Part shown: positions 7,501 through 14,225 of the stretch, piece by piece
How the letters are laid out: each line of letters starts with the position of its first letter
Position numbering within the stretch: position 1 is the first letter of the stretch
Assembly (NCBI GenBank): GCA_905215675.1
Contig: CAJMRA010000023.1
Span: 1 to 14,225 of the forward strand
Direction: 5' to 3'
Length of the DNA stretch: 14,225 nucleotides
Origin: an uncultured bacterium
Lineage (GTDB): Bacteria > Desulfobacterota > Desulfovibrionia > Desulfovibrionales > Desulfovibrionaceae
The notes under the pieces: model-generated
What the model saw: only the letters and a program-made list of their open reading frames with translations
What the model was told of the DNA's origin: nothing
Database searches by the model: none
Program-made: the position numbers and the translations under genes

Positions 7501-7854
7501 CTAGTTGAGGGCGGCCTTGGCCTGCTCCACGACCTTGGCGAAGTCTTCCTTGTGGTACACGGCCAGATCGGCCAGCACCTTACGGTTCAGCGTGATGCCG
7601 GCCTTGTTCAGGCCGTGCATGAGACGGCTGTAGGACAGCCCGTTGAGACGCGCGCCGGCGTTGATGCGCAGGATCCACAGGGTACGGAAGTCGCGCTTGC
7701 GGTGCTTGCGGCCGATAAAGGAATATTGCAGCGCGCGTTCCACAGCCTCGCGGGCGGTGCGGTACAGACGGCTGCGGCCGCCGCGAAAGCCCTTGGCGGC
7801 GCTCAGATACTTTTTGTGCCGACGATGGGCGGCAAGACCTCTCTTCACACGCAT
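7501..7854 (-). CDS. rplT: 50S ribosomal protein L20
   Basis: The 117-aa basic protein has the standard length and pattern of L20, an early 23S rRNA-binding assembly protein of the large subunit. Visible family segments are MRVKRGLAAHRRHKKYLSAA, then GFRGGRSRLYRTAREAVERA, then RKRDFRTLWILRINAGAR, and LNRKVLADLAVYHKEDF near the end. The start is the ATG at 7854, with GGAGG 8 nt upstream. An in-frame ATG at 7869 overlaps that SD and is unlikely. In several bacteria L20 represses its own operon by binding leader RNA. The structured gap between infC and rpmI is the likeliest place for that here. The stop TAG is followed by AGC, as at the palindromic repeats, but the similarity goes no further. 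Confidence 0.98.
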   Translation of the reverse strand: MRVKRGLAAHRRHKKYLSAAKGFRGGRSRLYRTAREAVERALQYSFIGRKHRKRDFRTLWILRINAGARLNGLSYSRLMHGLNKAGITLNRKVLADLAVYHKEDFAKVVEQAKAALN

Positions 7855-8025
7855 GGGAGTATCCTCCATAGTCTCCCGGCAGAGGCGGAGGTTGCCCGCC
7901 GGGGAGTAAAATTTTCTGCAATGCGGAATTGAACCCGAAGGTCACGGCTTCCGCAGGCCGAACAGCGCGTCCACGGGACGGCTTGCAACGAGGCGCATCG
8001 GAGCGCCTTCGGCGTTCCGTGCCCG
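7855..8025 (-). other. rpmI-rplT spacer with two hairpins
   Basis: This 171-nt gap is long for rpmI-rplT, which in many bacteria are separated by only a few tens of bases. Soon after the rpmI stop, 7999-8019 forms CGGA-x-CGCC / GGCG-x-TCCG with a 3-nt loop. Nearer rplT, CCCGGC (7875-7880) pairs with GCCGGG (7898-7903). No ORF with an SD was seen. Its role is unknown. Confidence 0.4.
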
Positions 8026-8223
8026 CTAGCCGTTGGGCAGCATGCGGCGCACGGCCTTTTCGTTGGTGCGATCCACCGTGGTGGCCTGGCCCAGACGCAT
8101 CTTGCGGCCGGGGGCCTTCTTGGTGAGGATGTGGCGCAGGTTCTGACGGCGGCGCTTGAACTTGCCGCTGCCCGTCACCTGAAAACGCTTGGCGGCGGAG
8201 CGCCGGGTTTTGATCTTGGGCAT
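8026..8223 (-). CDS. rpmI: 50S ribosomal protein L35
   Basis: This 65-aa protein is L35, a small Lys/Arg-rich component of the large ribosomal subunit. It begins MPKIKTRRSAAKRF, continues with TGSGKFKRRRQNLRHILTKK, and ends in the family's typical RRMLPNG, close to the usual 64-66 residues. GGAG lies 6-7 nt before the ATG at 8223. The longer frame that extends 34 residues upstream is rejected because it would run through the structured leader and lacks family similarity. It lies between infC and rplT, the conserved IF3-L35-L20 order. Confidence 0.98.
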   Translation of the reverse strand: MPKIKTRRSAAKRFQVTGSGKFKRRRQNLRHILTKKAPGRKMRLGQATTVDRTNEKAVRRMLPNG

Positions 8224-8375
8224 GATGTTCTCCATGAAATAATGGTGTCGGCGTCCGCGCGGACGCGGACGCATGCGCCCGCAACGGGCGGACGCCCCCT
8301 GCCCGTCCCGAGGCGGGCAAGGCATAGTGCCTTAAAACCTTGTCGGATGCAAGTGTTCCGCGACCGTTCCCGGCG
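8224..8375 (-). promoter_or_regulatory. Structured leader between infC and rpmI, candidate L20 autoregulatory site
   Basis: Four consecutive hairpins fill this 152-nt gap: AAGGCA/TGCCTT (8319-8333), TGCCCG/CGGGCA (8300-8319), CGCCCG/CGGGCG (8276-8290) and the perfect palindrome GCGTCCGCGCGGACGC (8251-8266). They share edge bases, so some may exclude each other. In E. coli the L20 translational operator lies upstream of rpmI in the infC-rpmI-rplT operon. The same position and density of structure suggest a similar role here, but no L20-site consensus was verified. Confidence 0.4.
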
Positions 8376-8907
<532 letters not shown>

Positions 8908-8921
<14 letters not shown>

Positions 8922-10854
8922 AGCTCATCCCTCCTCGTTTGAACGGCTCTTCGGCGTCCGCGCGGATCATGGCGGCGACCTCCGCCACGGACTTGAGCCC
9001 GACATTGTCCCCATTGCGCAGACGTACATTCACGCCGCCCGACTGCGCTTCCTTTTCTCCAACCACCAGAATATAAGGCACCTTCTCCAGTTGTGCCTCG
9101 CGCACCTTGAAGCCCAGCTTCTCGTTGCGCAAATCTGCCGTGGCGCGGATGCCCAGCGCCTTGAGTTCGTCGCAGGCCTTCTGCGCCGCATCGTTGCAGG
9201 CGTCGACCACCGTCAGCACGCGCGCCTGTTCGGGGGCGAGCCAGGTGGGCATGGCGCCCGCGTACTGCTCGATCAGCACGCCGATGAAACGTTCCAGCGA
9301 GCCCATGATGGCGCGATGCACCATGACGGGGCGGTGACGCTCGCCGTCCTGCCCCACGTAGGTGAGATCAAAGCGATCCGGCAGGGTGAAGTCCACCTGA
9401 ATGGTGGAGCACTGCCATTCGCGTCCGAGGCAGTCCAGCAGGCGCACGTCGATCTTGGGGCCGTAGAAGGCGCCGTCGCCCTCGTTGATTTCATAGGGCA
9501 TATCGGCCTTTTTCACGGCCTCGATAAGGGCGTTGGTGGCGAGTTCCCACGCTTCGTCCGTCCCGATGCTGTCTTCGGGGCGGGTCGAGATGGCGACCTT
9601 GAACTGGAAGTTGAACAGCTGCATCAGGTCGCGGATCAGGTGAATGACGTTGAGAATTTCGCCTTCCAGCTGCTCCGGCGCGCAGAGAATATGGGCGTCG
9701 TCCTGCGTGAACTGACGCACGCGCAGCAGGCCGTGGAGCACGCCGCTCTTTTCGTGACGGTGCACGACGCCCAGTTCAAAGTAGCGCTGGGGCAGGTCGC
9801 GATAGCTGCGCAGATCGTTCTTGAAGATCAGCATGTGCGAGATGCAGTTCATGGGCTTGATGCCGTACTGATCGTCTTCAATCTGCGTGAAGTACATGTT
9901 CTGACGGTAGTGATCGTAGTGCCCGGAGCGCTGCCAGGTTTCCACGCGCAGCAGCTGCGGCCCCTGAACGATGTCATAGTCGCGTTTGAGGTGTTCGCGC
10001 CGCCAGAAGTCTTCGAGAATGGTACGCAGCAGCATGCCCTTCGGCAGCCAGAAAACCATGCCCGGCGCCACGTCCTCGTGGAAGGTGAACAGCTTCAGCT
10101 CGCGTCCCAGCTTGCGGTGATCGCGGCGCTTGGCTTCCTCCAGCTGCGCGAGGTAGGTCTTGAGCGCCTTGTCGTCGGCAAAGGCCGTGCCGTAGAGGCG
10201 CGAGAGCATGGGATTCTTTTCGTCGCCGCGCCAGTAGGCTCCGGCCGCGGACAGCAGCTTGGAGGATTTGGCAAAGCCGGTATGCGGTACGTGGGGGCCG
10301 CGGCACAGGTCGGTGAAGTCGCCGCAGGTGTAGAGCGAAACCGTGTCGGCGTCGATGCCGTCGATGATCTCCACCTTGAAGTTCTCGCCCATGTCCGCAA
10401 ACTTGCGCACGGCGTCCGCCTTGCTCATGGTCGTGCGCTCAAACGGCAGACGCGCGTCGGCAAGACGCTGCATTTCCTTTTCGATGGCCTCGAAATCGTC
10501 GCTGGAGAAAGGCCGCTCGACGGCAAAGTCGTAATAGAAGCCGTTTTCGATGGCCGGGCCGATGGTGACCCTGGCCGAGGGGTAGAGCTTTTTGACTGCC
10601 GCAGCCATGACGTGGGCGGTGGAGTGACGCACGATGGCCAGACCTTCGGGGGAATCGGCGTAGACGGGCTCAAGCGCCGTGCAGCCGTCGGGCAGGGGAG
10701 AGGAAAGGTCCAGCAGGGTCTGCGCGCCGGCGGTCGCGGCTCTGGCCGCGACGACGGCCTTGAATTTCTTGCCGCTCAGGGCCTGCTGCAACACGGACGC
10801 CGCCGAAGCGCCGTCGGAAACGTCGACGGACCGGCCTTCCACCATCACTGTCAT
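8908..10854 (-). CDS. thrS: Threonyl-tRNA synthetase
   Basis: This 648-aa class II synthetase charges tRNA-Thr. An N-terminal TGS domain (about 1-65) precedes the N2 editing domain, with its metal-type motif HSTAH (H77, H81) and C184/H188 in CRGPH. The catalytic core carries the zinc ligands C337 (KPMNCISH), H388 (FTQDDAH) and H513 (MVHRAIMGS), matching C334/H385/H511 of the E. coli enzyme. Motif 2 lies around FELGVVHRHEKSGVLHGLLR and motif 3 around HRAIMGSLERFIG. The anticodon-binding domain is at about 545-640. AAGGAG is 5 nt before the ATG at 10854. The upstream 39-residue in-frame extension has no family similarity. It is the first gene after the tRNA-Val terminator, so its promoter should lie in 10855-11017. 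The best match seen there (TTGTAG-N18-TATGCG) is poor. Confidence 0.97.
8919..8935 (-). promoter_or_regulatory. infC ribosome binding site with AUA start codon, inside thrS
   Basis: On the minus strand AGGAGG (8935-8930), then GATGAGCT, then ATA (8921-8919). This is the strongest SD near the infC start and is ideally spaced for the ATA. It is 23 nt from the ATG at 8906. The ATG inside the spacer (8928) is in the thrS frame, only 1 nt from the SD and five codons before the thrS stop, so it is not a plausible start. Confidence 0.65.
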
Positions 10855-11017
10855 GGTAACTCCTTCACAGGGCGCATGCGACCGCCGCGCGTTGCCGGAA
10901 CCTCGTCGTGCGCGTCCATGCCGCGCATCCCGATACCCGGTCGCGGACGGCGGGCACGGGCAGATTCGCAACGGCCGGAGCAGGTCGCGCGCATACGCCC
11001 ATTTGCTCTATGTCTAC
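10855..11017 (-). other. thrS upstream region
   Basis: This 163-nt leader separates the tRNA-Val terminator from thrS and should contain the promoter of the whole translation cluster. No convincing sigma-70 pair was seen. TTGTAG-N18-TATGCG at the distal end is the best but weak. There is no T-box consensus, and no short ORF with runs of Thr codons. An 89-codon frame crossing it also crosses the terminator and is not considered real. Confidence 0.35.
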
Positions 11018-11049
11018 AAAAAAAAATGGGGAGGCGGAAACCTCCCCAT
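11018..11049 (-). terminator. Rho-independent terminator of tRNA-Val
   Basis: ATGGGGAGG (11026-11034) and CCTCCCCAT (11041-11049) form a perfect 9-bp stem with a 6-nt loop. On the minus strand it is followed at once by nine T's (11018-11026, overlapping the last stem base). This is a canonical terminator for transcription coming from the tRNA, and it insulates thrS from it. Confidence 0.92.
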
Positions 11050-11144
11050 CAACAAATATGCCTGCCGCAAAGCGGCCTATAACGACGAGCGCCGCGCAAC
11101 TGGCGTGCCTCGTCGCCAAAGGGGTCACCCCCATGTTGTCTTTT
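11050..11144 (-). other. Structured trailer between tRNA-Val and its terminator
   Basis: These 95 nt would be the 3' trailer of the tRNA precursor. They can fold into GCCGC-AAA-GCGGC (11064-11076) and a larger stem CGACGAG (11083-11089) with CTCGTCG (11109-11115), enclosing CGCC/GGCG. No protein gene is convincing. It is long for a tRNA trailer, so a stable by-product RNA is possible but unproven. Confidence 0.35.
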
Positions 11145-11221
11145 TGGTAGGAACGAGCAGACTTGAACTGCTGACCTCTTCCGTGTCAAGGAAGCGCTCT
11201 AGCCACCTGAGCTACGCTCCT
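11145..11221 (-). tRNA. tRNA-Val (anticodon GAC), CCA encoded
   Basis: The minus strand folds into a full cloverleaf of 77 nt. The acceptor AGGAGCG pairs with CGTTCCT, followed by discriminator A and encoded CCA. The D stem is GCTC/GAGC, the anticodon stem CTTCC/GGAAG with loop TTGACAC, and the T arm AGCAG-TTCAAGT-CTGCT. The anticodon GAC (complement of 11185-11187) reads the valine codons GUC and GUU. The only non-Watson-Crick pair in these stems is one G-U in the acceptor. The gene stands alone with its own promoter and terminator. Confidence 0.97.
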
Positions 11222-11237
11222 ACATGAGGCAAGAGTG

Positions 11238-11266
11238 TTTCTACGCGGATTGGCCCCCTTCGTCAA
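11238..11266 (-). promoter_or_regulatory. Sigma-70 promoter for tRNA-Val
   Basis: On the minus strand TTGACG (11266-11261) and TAGAAA (11243-11238) are separated by exactly 17 bp, matching the -35 box at 5 of 6 and the -10 box at 4 of 6 positions. Transcription would start near 11231, about 10 nt before the mature tRNA 5' end at 11221. A run of A and T tracts just upstream (11271-11289) could act as an UP element. Confidence 0.75.
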
Positions 11267-11387
11267 CAACTTTTTTCAAAAAATTTTTTCTTTCTCGTTT
11301 TTAATCTGTAATATGCTGATTTTTAATGGAATATTAAATTCCGTGCCGTCTTGCGGCCCGTCGCCTGTTTCCGTTATATTGAGCGGC
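11267..11387 (+). promoter_or_regulatory. AT-rich divergent region upstream of the sigma-54 activator gene
   Basis: Between the divergent tRNA-Val promoter and the activator gene lies a strikingly AT-rich stretch in an otherwise GC-rich window. It holds T6-C-A6-T6 at 11271-11289 and TAATATG, TTTTTAATGG and ATATTAAATT up to 11340. It should contain the plus-strand promoter. Candidate -10 boxes are TAATAT at 11309 and TATATT at 11375, the latter with TTGCGG 18 bp upstream, but neither has a good -35. No GG-N10-GC sigma-54 promoter was recognised. Confidence 0.4.
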
Positions 11388-13001
11388 ATGGAAGCGCGCG
11401 AACATCTTTCCGGCCGGGACGACGGAGCCCTGAGCGAAGCGGCGCAGCTGGCCCTGCTGCAAAAGCTGGCGCAGCTCGTCAACGTCTCCACGGATATGGA
11501 GCGTACCCTGGAAAGGGCGCTTGCCCTCATGGCCGAACATCTGCATCTCATGCGGGGAAGCATCACGCTGGTGTCCCCCAGCACGGGGGAAATCCGCATT
11601 CAGGCCTCCTACGGACTCAAGTCCTCCGAACGCCTGCGGGGGCGGTACGTGCCCGGCGAAGGCATTACCGGCCGCGTCATTCAGACCGGGGAACCCATGT
11701 GCGTTTCCAATGTTTCCCGGGAACCGCTGTTTCTCAATCGTACCCGCTCGCGCGATCTGAAGAAGGAGGCCATATCCTTCATCTGTGTCCCCATCTGGCT
11801 GCACGGCGAGGTCGTGGGCGCCATGTCGGCGGATCATCTGCTTGCCGACGCGGCGACGCTGGAAGAGGAAATGCGTCTGCTGTACGTGGTGGCGGGGCTG
11901 CTGGCCCATGCCGCCTACGAAAGTCAGCGCTTCATGGACAGACACAGCGGCGCGCCGGCCCGCCCCAAGGGCTTTGTGGGCAATTCGGAGGCCATGCGCC
12001 GCGTGTACGAGCAGCTGTTGCAGGTGGCGCCCTCCACGACCACGGTCTTTTTGCAGGGCGAATCCGGCACGGGCAAGGAGCTGGCGGCGCGGGCGCTGCA
12101 TGCGGCCAGTTCCCGCGCGGACAAGCCCTTCATTTCGCTCAACTGTGCGGCCCTGCCGGAAAATCTGATCGAGAGCGAGTTGTTCGGCCATGAAAAGGGG
12201 GCCTTTACCGGGGCCAACGCCGTGCGCAAGGGGCGTTTCGAGCTGGCCGATCACGGGACGCTTTTTCTCGACGAGGTGGGCGAGCTGAGTCTTTCCACCC
12301 AGGCCAAGCTGCTGCGCGTATTGCAGGAGCGCACCTTCGAGCGGCTGGGCGGCATGCACAGCCTTCATGCCGACGTGCGCATCGTGACGGCCACCAACCG
12401 CGATCTGGAAAGCATGGTCAAGGCCGGTCAGTTCCGGCAGGACCTTTTCTACCGTCTCAACGTCTTTCCCATCTTTTTGCCGCCGCTGCGGGCCAGGCAG
12501 GACGACATCCTGCCGCTGGCCAACCATTTTTTGCAAAAATTCGCCCTGGCGGCCGGGCGCGAGGACGCGCGCCTGTCGCTGGCGGTCATGGACATGTTGC
12601 AGCGCTACCGCTGGCCCGGCAATATCCGGGAACTGGAAAACGCCATGGAAAGGGCCGTCCTGCTGCTCGGCCGGGAAAATCTCGTCCTGCCGCAGCATCT
12701 GCCGCCCGCCATGCATCATCATGTCCTGAAGGAGGACGCGCCGCAGGGCGACGTCTGTCAGGTTCTTTCCATATCTCTTCAGGATCGTCTCGACGAACTG
12801 GAGCGCGCCTGCATTGTGGACGCCTTGACCGTCCACAAGGGGCATATGGGCCATGCGGCGGCCTCGCTGGGGCTGACGGAACGTATCATGGCCCTGCGCA
12901 TGAAAAAATACGGCCTTTGCTACAAGGATTATCGCAAGGCCGCGCATGGCGAGGCCGCGCCGCGGGACGGCGGGCCGGGAAATCTTCAACAGGGGTTGTG
13001 A
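11388..13001 (+). CDS. NifA-type sigma-54-dependent transcriptional activator
   Basis: This 537-aa enhancer-binding protein activates RNA polymerase carrying sigma-54 by ATP hydrolysis. An N-terminal GAF domain (about 25-180: RGSITLVSPSTGEIRIQASY, PGEGITGRVIQTGEP, FICVPIWLHGEVVGAMSADH) precedes the AAA+ domain. Walker A is GESGTGKE (224-231), the sigma-54 contact loop is GAFTGA (271-276), and Walker B is TLFLDEVGEL (291-300). Then come FRQDLFYRLNVFP and RWPGNIRELENAMERAV. The C-terminal Fis-type helix-turn-helix (about 470-515) contains AAASLGLTERIMALRMKKYG, close in style to NifA. The Cys pattern of oxygen-sensitive NifA between AAA+ and HTH is missing. I chose ATG 11388, where family-like sequence begins; the SD is weak. 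A frame extension to 11235 would translate the AT-rich promoter region. The real targets and ligand are unknown. pgk follows after 2 nt. Confidence 0.93.
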   Translation: MEAREHLSGRDDGALSEAAQLALLQKLAQLVNVSTDMERTLERALALMAEHLHLMRGSITLVSPSTGEIRIQASYGLKSSERLRGRYVPGEGITGRVIQTGEPMCVSNVSREPLFLNRTRSRDLKKEAISFICVPIWLHGEVVGAMSADHLLADAATLEEEMRLLYVVAGLLAHAAYESQRFMDRHSGAPARPKGFVGNSEAMRRVYEQLLQVAPSTTTVFLQGESGTGKELAARALHAASSRADKPFISLNCAALPENLIESELFGHEKGAFTGANAVRKGRFELADHGTLFLDEVGELSLSTQAKLLRVLQERTFERLGGMHSLHADVRIVTATNRDLESMVKAGQFRQDLFYRLNVFPIFLPPLRARQDDILPLANHFLQKFALAAGREDARLSLAVMDMLQRYRWPGNIRELENAMERAVLLLGRENLVLPQHLPPAMHHHVLKEDAPQGDVCQVLSISLQDRLDELERACIVDALTVHKGHMGHAAASLGLTERIMALRMKKYGLCYKDYRKAAHGEAAPRDGGPGNLQQGL

Positions 13002-13003
13002 GC

Positions 13004-14176
13004 ATGGCTATCAGGCTGTTGCAGGATGTGGCGTGCGAGGGCAGGATCGTCGTCATTCGTCAGGATTTGAACGTGCCCATGAAGGACGGCGTCATTACCA
13101 ACGACAAGCGCATCCGCGCCGCCCTGCCCGGCGTGCGCATGGCGCTGGAAAAGGGCGCCGCCGGAGTGGTGCTGCTTTCGCATCTGGGCCGTCCCGTGGA
13201 AGGGGAATTCGACGCGAAGTTTTCGCTTGCGCCCGTGGCCGCGCATCTTTCCTCCCTGCTGGGCAGGAAGGTCCGGCTCGCCGCCACGCCGGAAGAGGCC
13301 CGTCCCGCGCCGGGCGAGATCGTGCTGCTGGAAAACGTGCGTTTCTTCAAGGGCGAAAAGAAGAACGATCCCGCTCTGGCCGCCCGCTTTGCCGCCCTGG
13401 GCGATATCTATGTCATGGACGCCTTCGGGGCCGCCCATCGGGCGCACGCGTCCACCGAAGGGGCCGTGCGTCAGGCCGCCACAGCCTGCGCCGGGCCGCT
13501 CATGGCGGCGGAGCTGGAGGCGTTCGGCAGGGTGCTGCATAACCCCGCCCGGCCGCTGGCGGCCATCATCGGCGGTTCCAAGGTCTCCAGCAAGCTGGGC
13601 CTGCTGGAAAACCTCGTGGACAAGGTGGATAGCCTGATCGTGGGCGGCGGCATCGCCAATACCTTTCTGGCGGCCTCGGGCGTCAGTGTGGGCGCGTCGC
13701 TGTATGAGCCCGATCTCGTGGAAGAGGCCCGCAGGATCATGGACAAGGCCGCCGCGCAGGGCAAGAGCCTGCCCCTGCCCGTCGACGTGGTGACGGCGGC
13801 GGCTCTGGAGCCGGGACAGAAAGCCGTGACCCGCGCCGTGAGCGACGTGCCCGCCGACGAGATGATTCTTGATATAGGCCCCCGTACGGTGGCCCTGTAT
13901 GAGGAATTGCTGGGACAGGCCGCCACCATCGTGTGGAACGGGCCGGTGGGCGCGTTCGAGGTGGAGCCGTTCGGCGCAGGCACCCGCGCGCTGGCGACGG
14001 CCCTGGCCGCGTCTTCGGCCTTTGTGGTCGTGGGCGGCGGCGATTCCGTGGCGGCCGTGGAAAGCTACGGACTGGCCGATCGCATGGGGTACATCTCCAC
14101 CGGCGGCGGCGCGTCCCTGGAACTGCTGGAAGGCAAGGTCCTGCCCTCGGTGGCCGCGCTGGAGGCTCGCGGATAG
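13004..14176 (+). CDS. pgk: Phosphoglycerate kinase
   Basis: This 390-aa protein is a full-length PGK, which transfers phosphate between 1,3-bisphosphoglycerate and ADP in glycolysis and gluconeogenesis. Landmarks are RQDLNVPMKDG (19-29), SHLGRP (59-64), LLENVRFFKGE (108-118), DAFGAAHR (139-146), IIGGSKVSSKLGLLENL, the hinge region near VGGGIANTFLAA, WNGPVGAFE (311-319), GGGDS (344-348) and STGGGASLELLEGK. The usual R-V-D at the substrate site reads R-Q-D here, with R19, D21 and N23 kept. AGGGG is 8 nt before the ATG at 13004, inside the end of the preceding regulator gene, and only 2 nt separate the two, so the genes are cotranscribed and probably translationally coupled. The stop TAG runs straight into a palindromic repeat. 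Confidence 0.98.
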   Translation: MAIRLLQDVACEGRIVVIRQDLNVPMKDGVITNDKRIRAALPGVRMALEKGAAGVVLLSHLGRPVEGEFDAKFSLAPVAAHLSSLLGRKVRLAATPEEARPAPGEIVLLENVRFFKGEKKNDPALAARFAALGDIYVMDAFGAAHRAHASTEGAVRQAATACAGPLMAAELEAFGRVLHNPARPLAAIIGGSKVSSKLGLLENLVDKVDSLIVGGGIANTFLAASGVSVGASLYEPDLVEEARRIMDKAAAQGKSLPLPVDVVTAAALEPGQKAVTRAVSDVPADEMILDIGPRTVALYEELLGQAATIVWNGPVGAFEVEPFGAGTRALATALAASSAFVVVGGGDSVAAVESYGLADRMGYISTGGGASLELLEGKVLPSVAALEARG

Positions 14177-14225
14177 AGCGTTTCACCTTTGAAAAAGGTG
14201 AAACGCGAGGCGGCGGCACAGCGCC
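14174..14225 (+). repeat. Stop-codon-associated palindromic repeat, copy 2 (cut by window end)
   Basis: The TAG of pgk (14174-14176) leads into AGCG and a perfect 13-bp hairpin: GCGTTTCACCTTT (14178-14190), loop GAA, complement at 14194-14206. From TAG through 42 nt it matches copy 1 (minus strand from 5899) at 39 positions, and all three differences are A versus G. Similarity continues 9 nt past the hairpin (GAGGCGGCG against AAGGCGACG) before it fades. It probably also ends the pgk transcript, although no U-tract follows. The full element runs past the window edge. Confidence 0.75.

Noticed and set aside
7486..7503. Third copy of the stop-codon-associated repeat after rplT
   Set aside because: Only TAGAGC matches. 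The following bases (AAAAGCC) differ and no GAA-loop hairpin forms, so this may be chance.
10865..11134. 89-codon minus-strand ORF between tRNA-Val and thrS
   Set aside because: It crosses the stem and U-tract of a strong terminator (UUU codons arise from the T9 run), has no SD, and looks like nothing known.
11235..11387. N-terminal extension of the sigma-54 activator with a hydrophobic segment
   Set aside because: The extension translates the AT-rich promoter region. Its Phe/Ile/Asn-rich composition reflects AT content rather than a membrane anchor, and the GAF-type protein fits a start at 11388.
11334..12989. 551-codon minus-strand ORF opposite the sigma-54 activator
   Set aside because: Shadow of the AAA+ gene, whose Walker A, GAFTGA and HTH motifs are all in the plus-strand frame.

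Overview
This is a GC-rich chromosomal segment of core genes with almost no accessory DNA. The gene order on the minus strand (thrS-infC-rpmI-rplT-pheS-[small secreted protein]-pheT-merR-rpe-tkt), the high GC content, and a NifA-type sigma-54 activator beside pgk point to a delta-proteobacterium of the Desulfovibrio group (Desulfovibrionaceae). That is an inference from family knowledge and was not tested by any search.

Layout, in transcription order on the minus strand. A tRNA-Val(GAC) gene (11145-11221) has its own recognisable promoter (11238-11266), an encoded CCA end and a textbook rho-independent terminator (11018-11049). Downstream of that terminator starts a long translation cluster: thrS, infC (SD and probable AUA start inside the end of thrS), rpmI, rplT, pheS, a 120-aa secreted proline-rich protein of unknown function, and pheT. 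It continues with a small MerR-type regulator, ribulose-phosphate 3-epimerase and transketolase. A 15-bp perfect hairpin at 1-39 closes the tkt end of the unit. Gaps of 152 nt (infC-rpmI), 171 nt (rpmI-rplT), 201 nt (rplT-pheS) and 228 nt (hypothetical-pheT) are rich in hairpins. The first is a good candidate for ribosomal protein L20 feedback control.

On the plus strand, diverging from the tRNA across an AT-rich 166-nt region, lie a GAF-AAA+-Fis sigma-54 activator (11388-13001) and, 2 nt after its stop, pgk (13004-14176). pgk, rpe and tkt are all sugar-phosphate enzymes, so the translation cluster is framed by central carbon genes.

The most unusual signals are small. (1) infC appears to start at AUA, 8 nt after a perfect AGGAGG. 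(2) A palindromic repeat, in two copies, begins at the TAG stop codon of two unrelated genes (pgk and the secreted-protein gene), with 39 of 42 nt identical. In one copy it is part of a dense multi-hairpin array lying between the secreted-protein gene and pheT. (3) pheS and pheT are separated by the secreted-protein gene plus this array. No CRISPR array, insertion sequence, prophage gene or defence system was seen.
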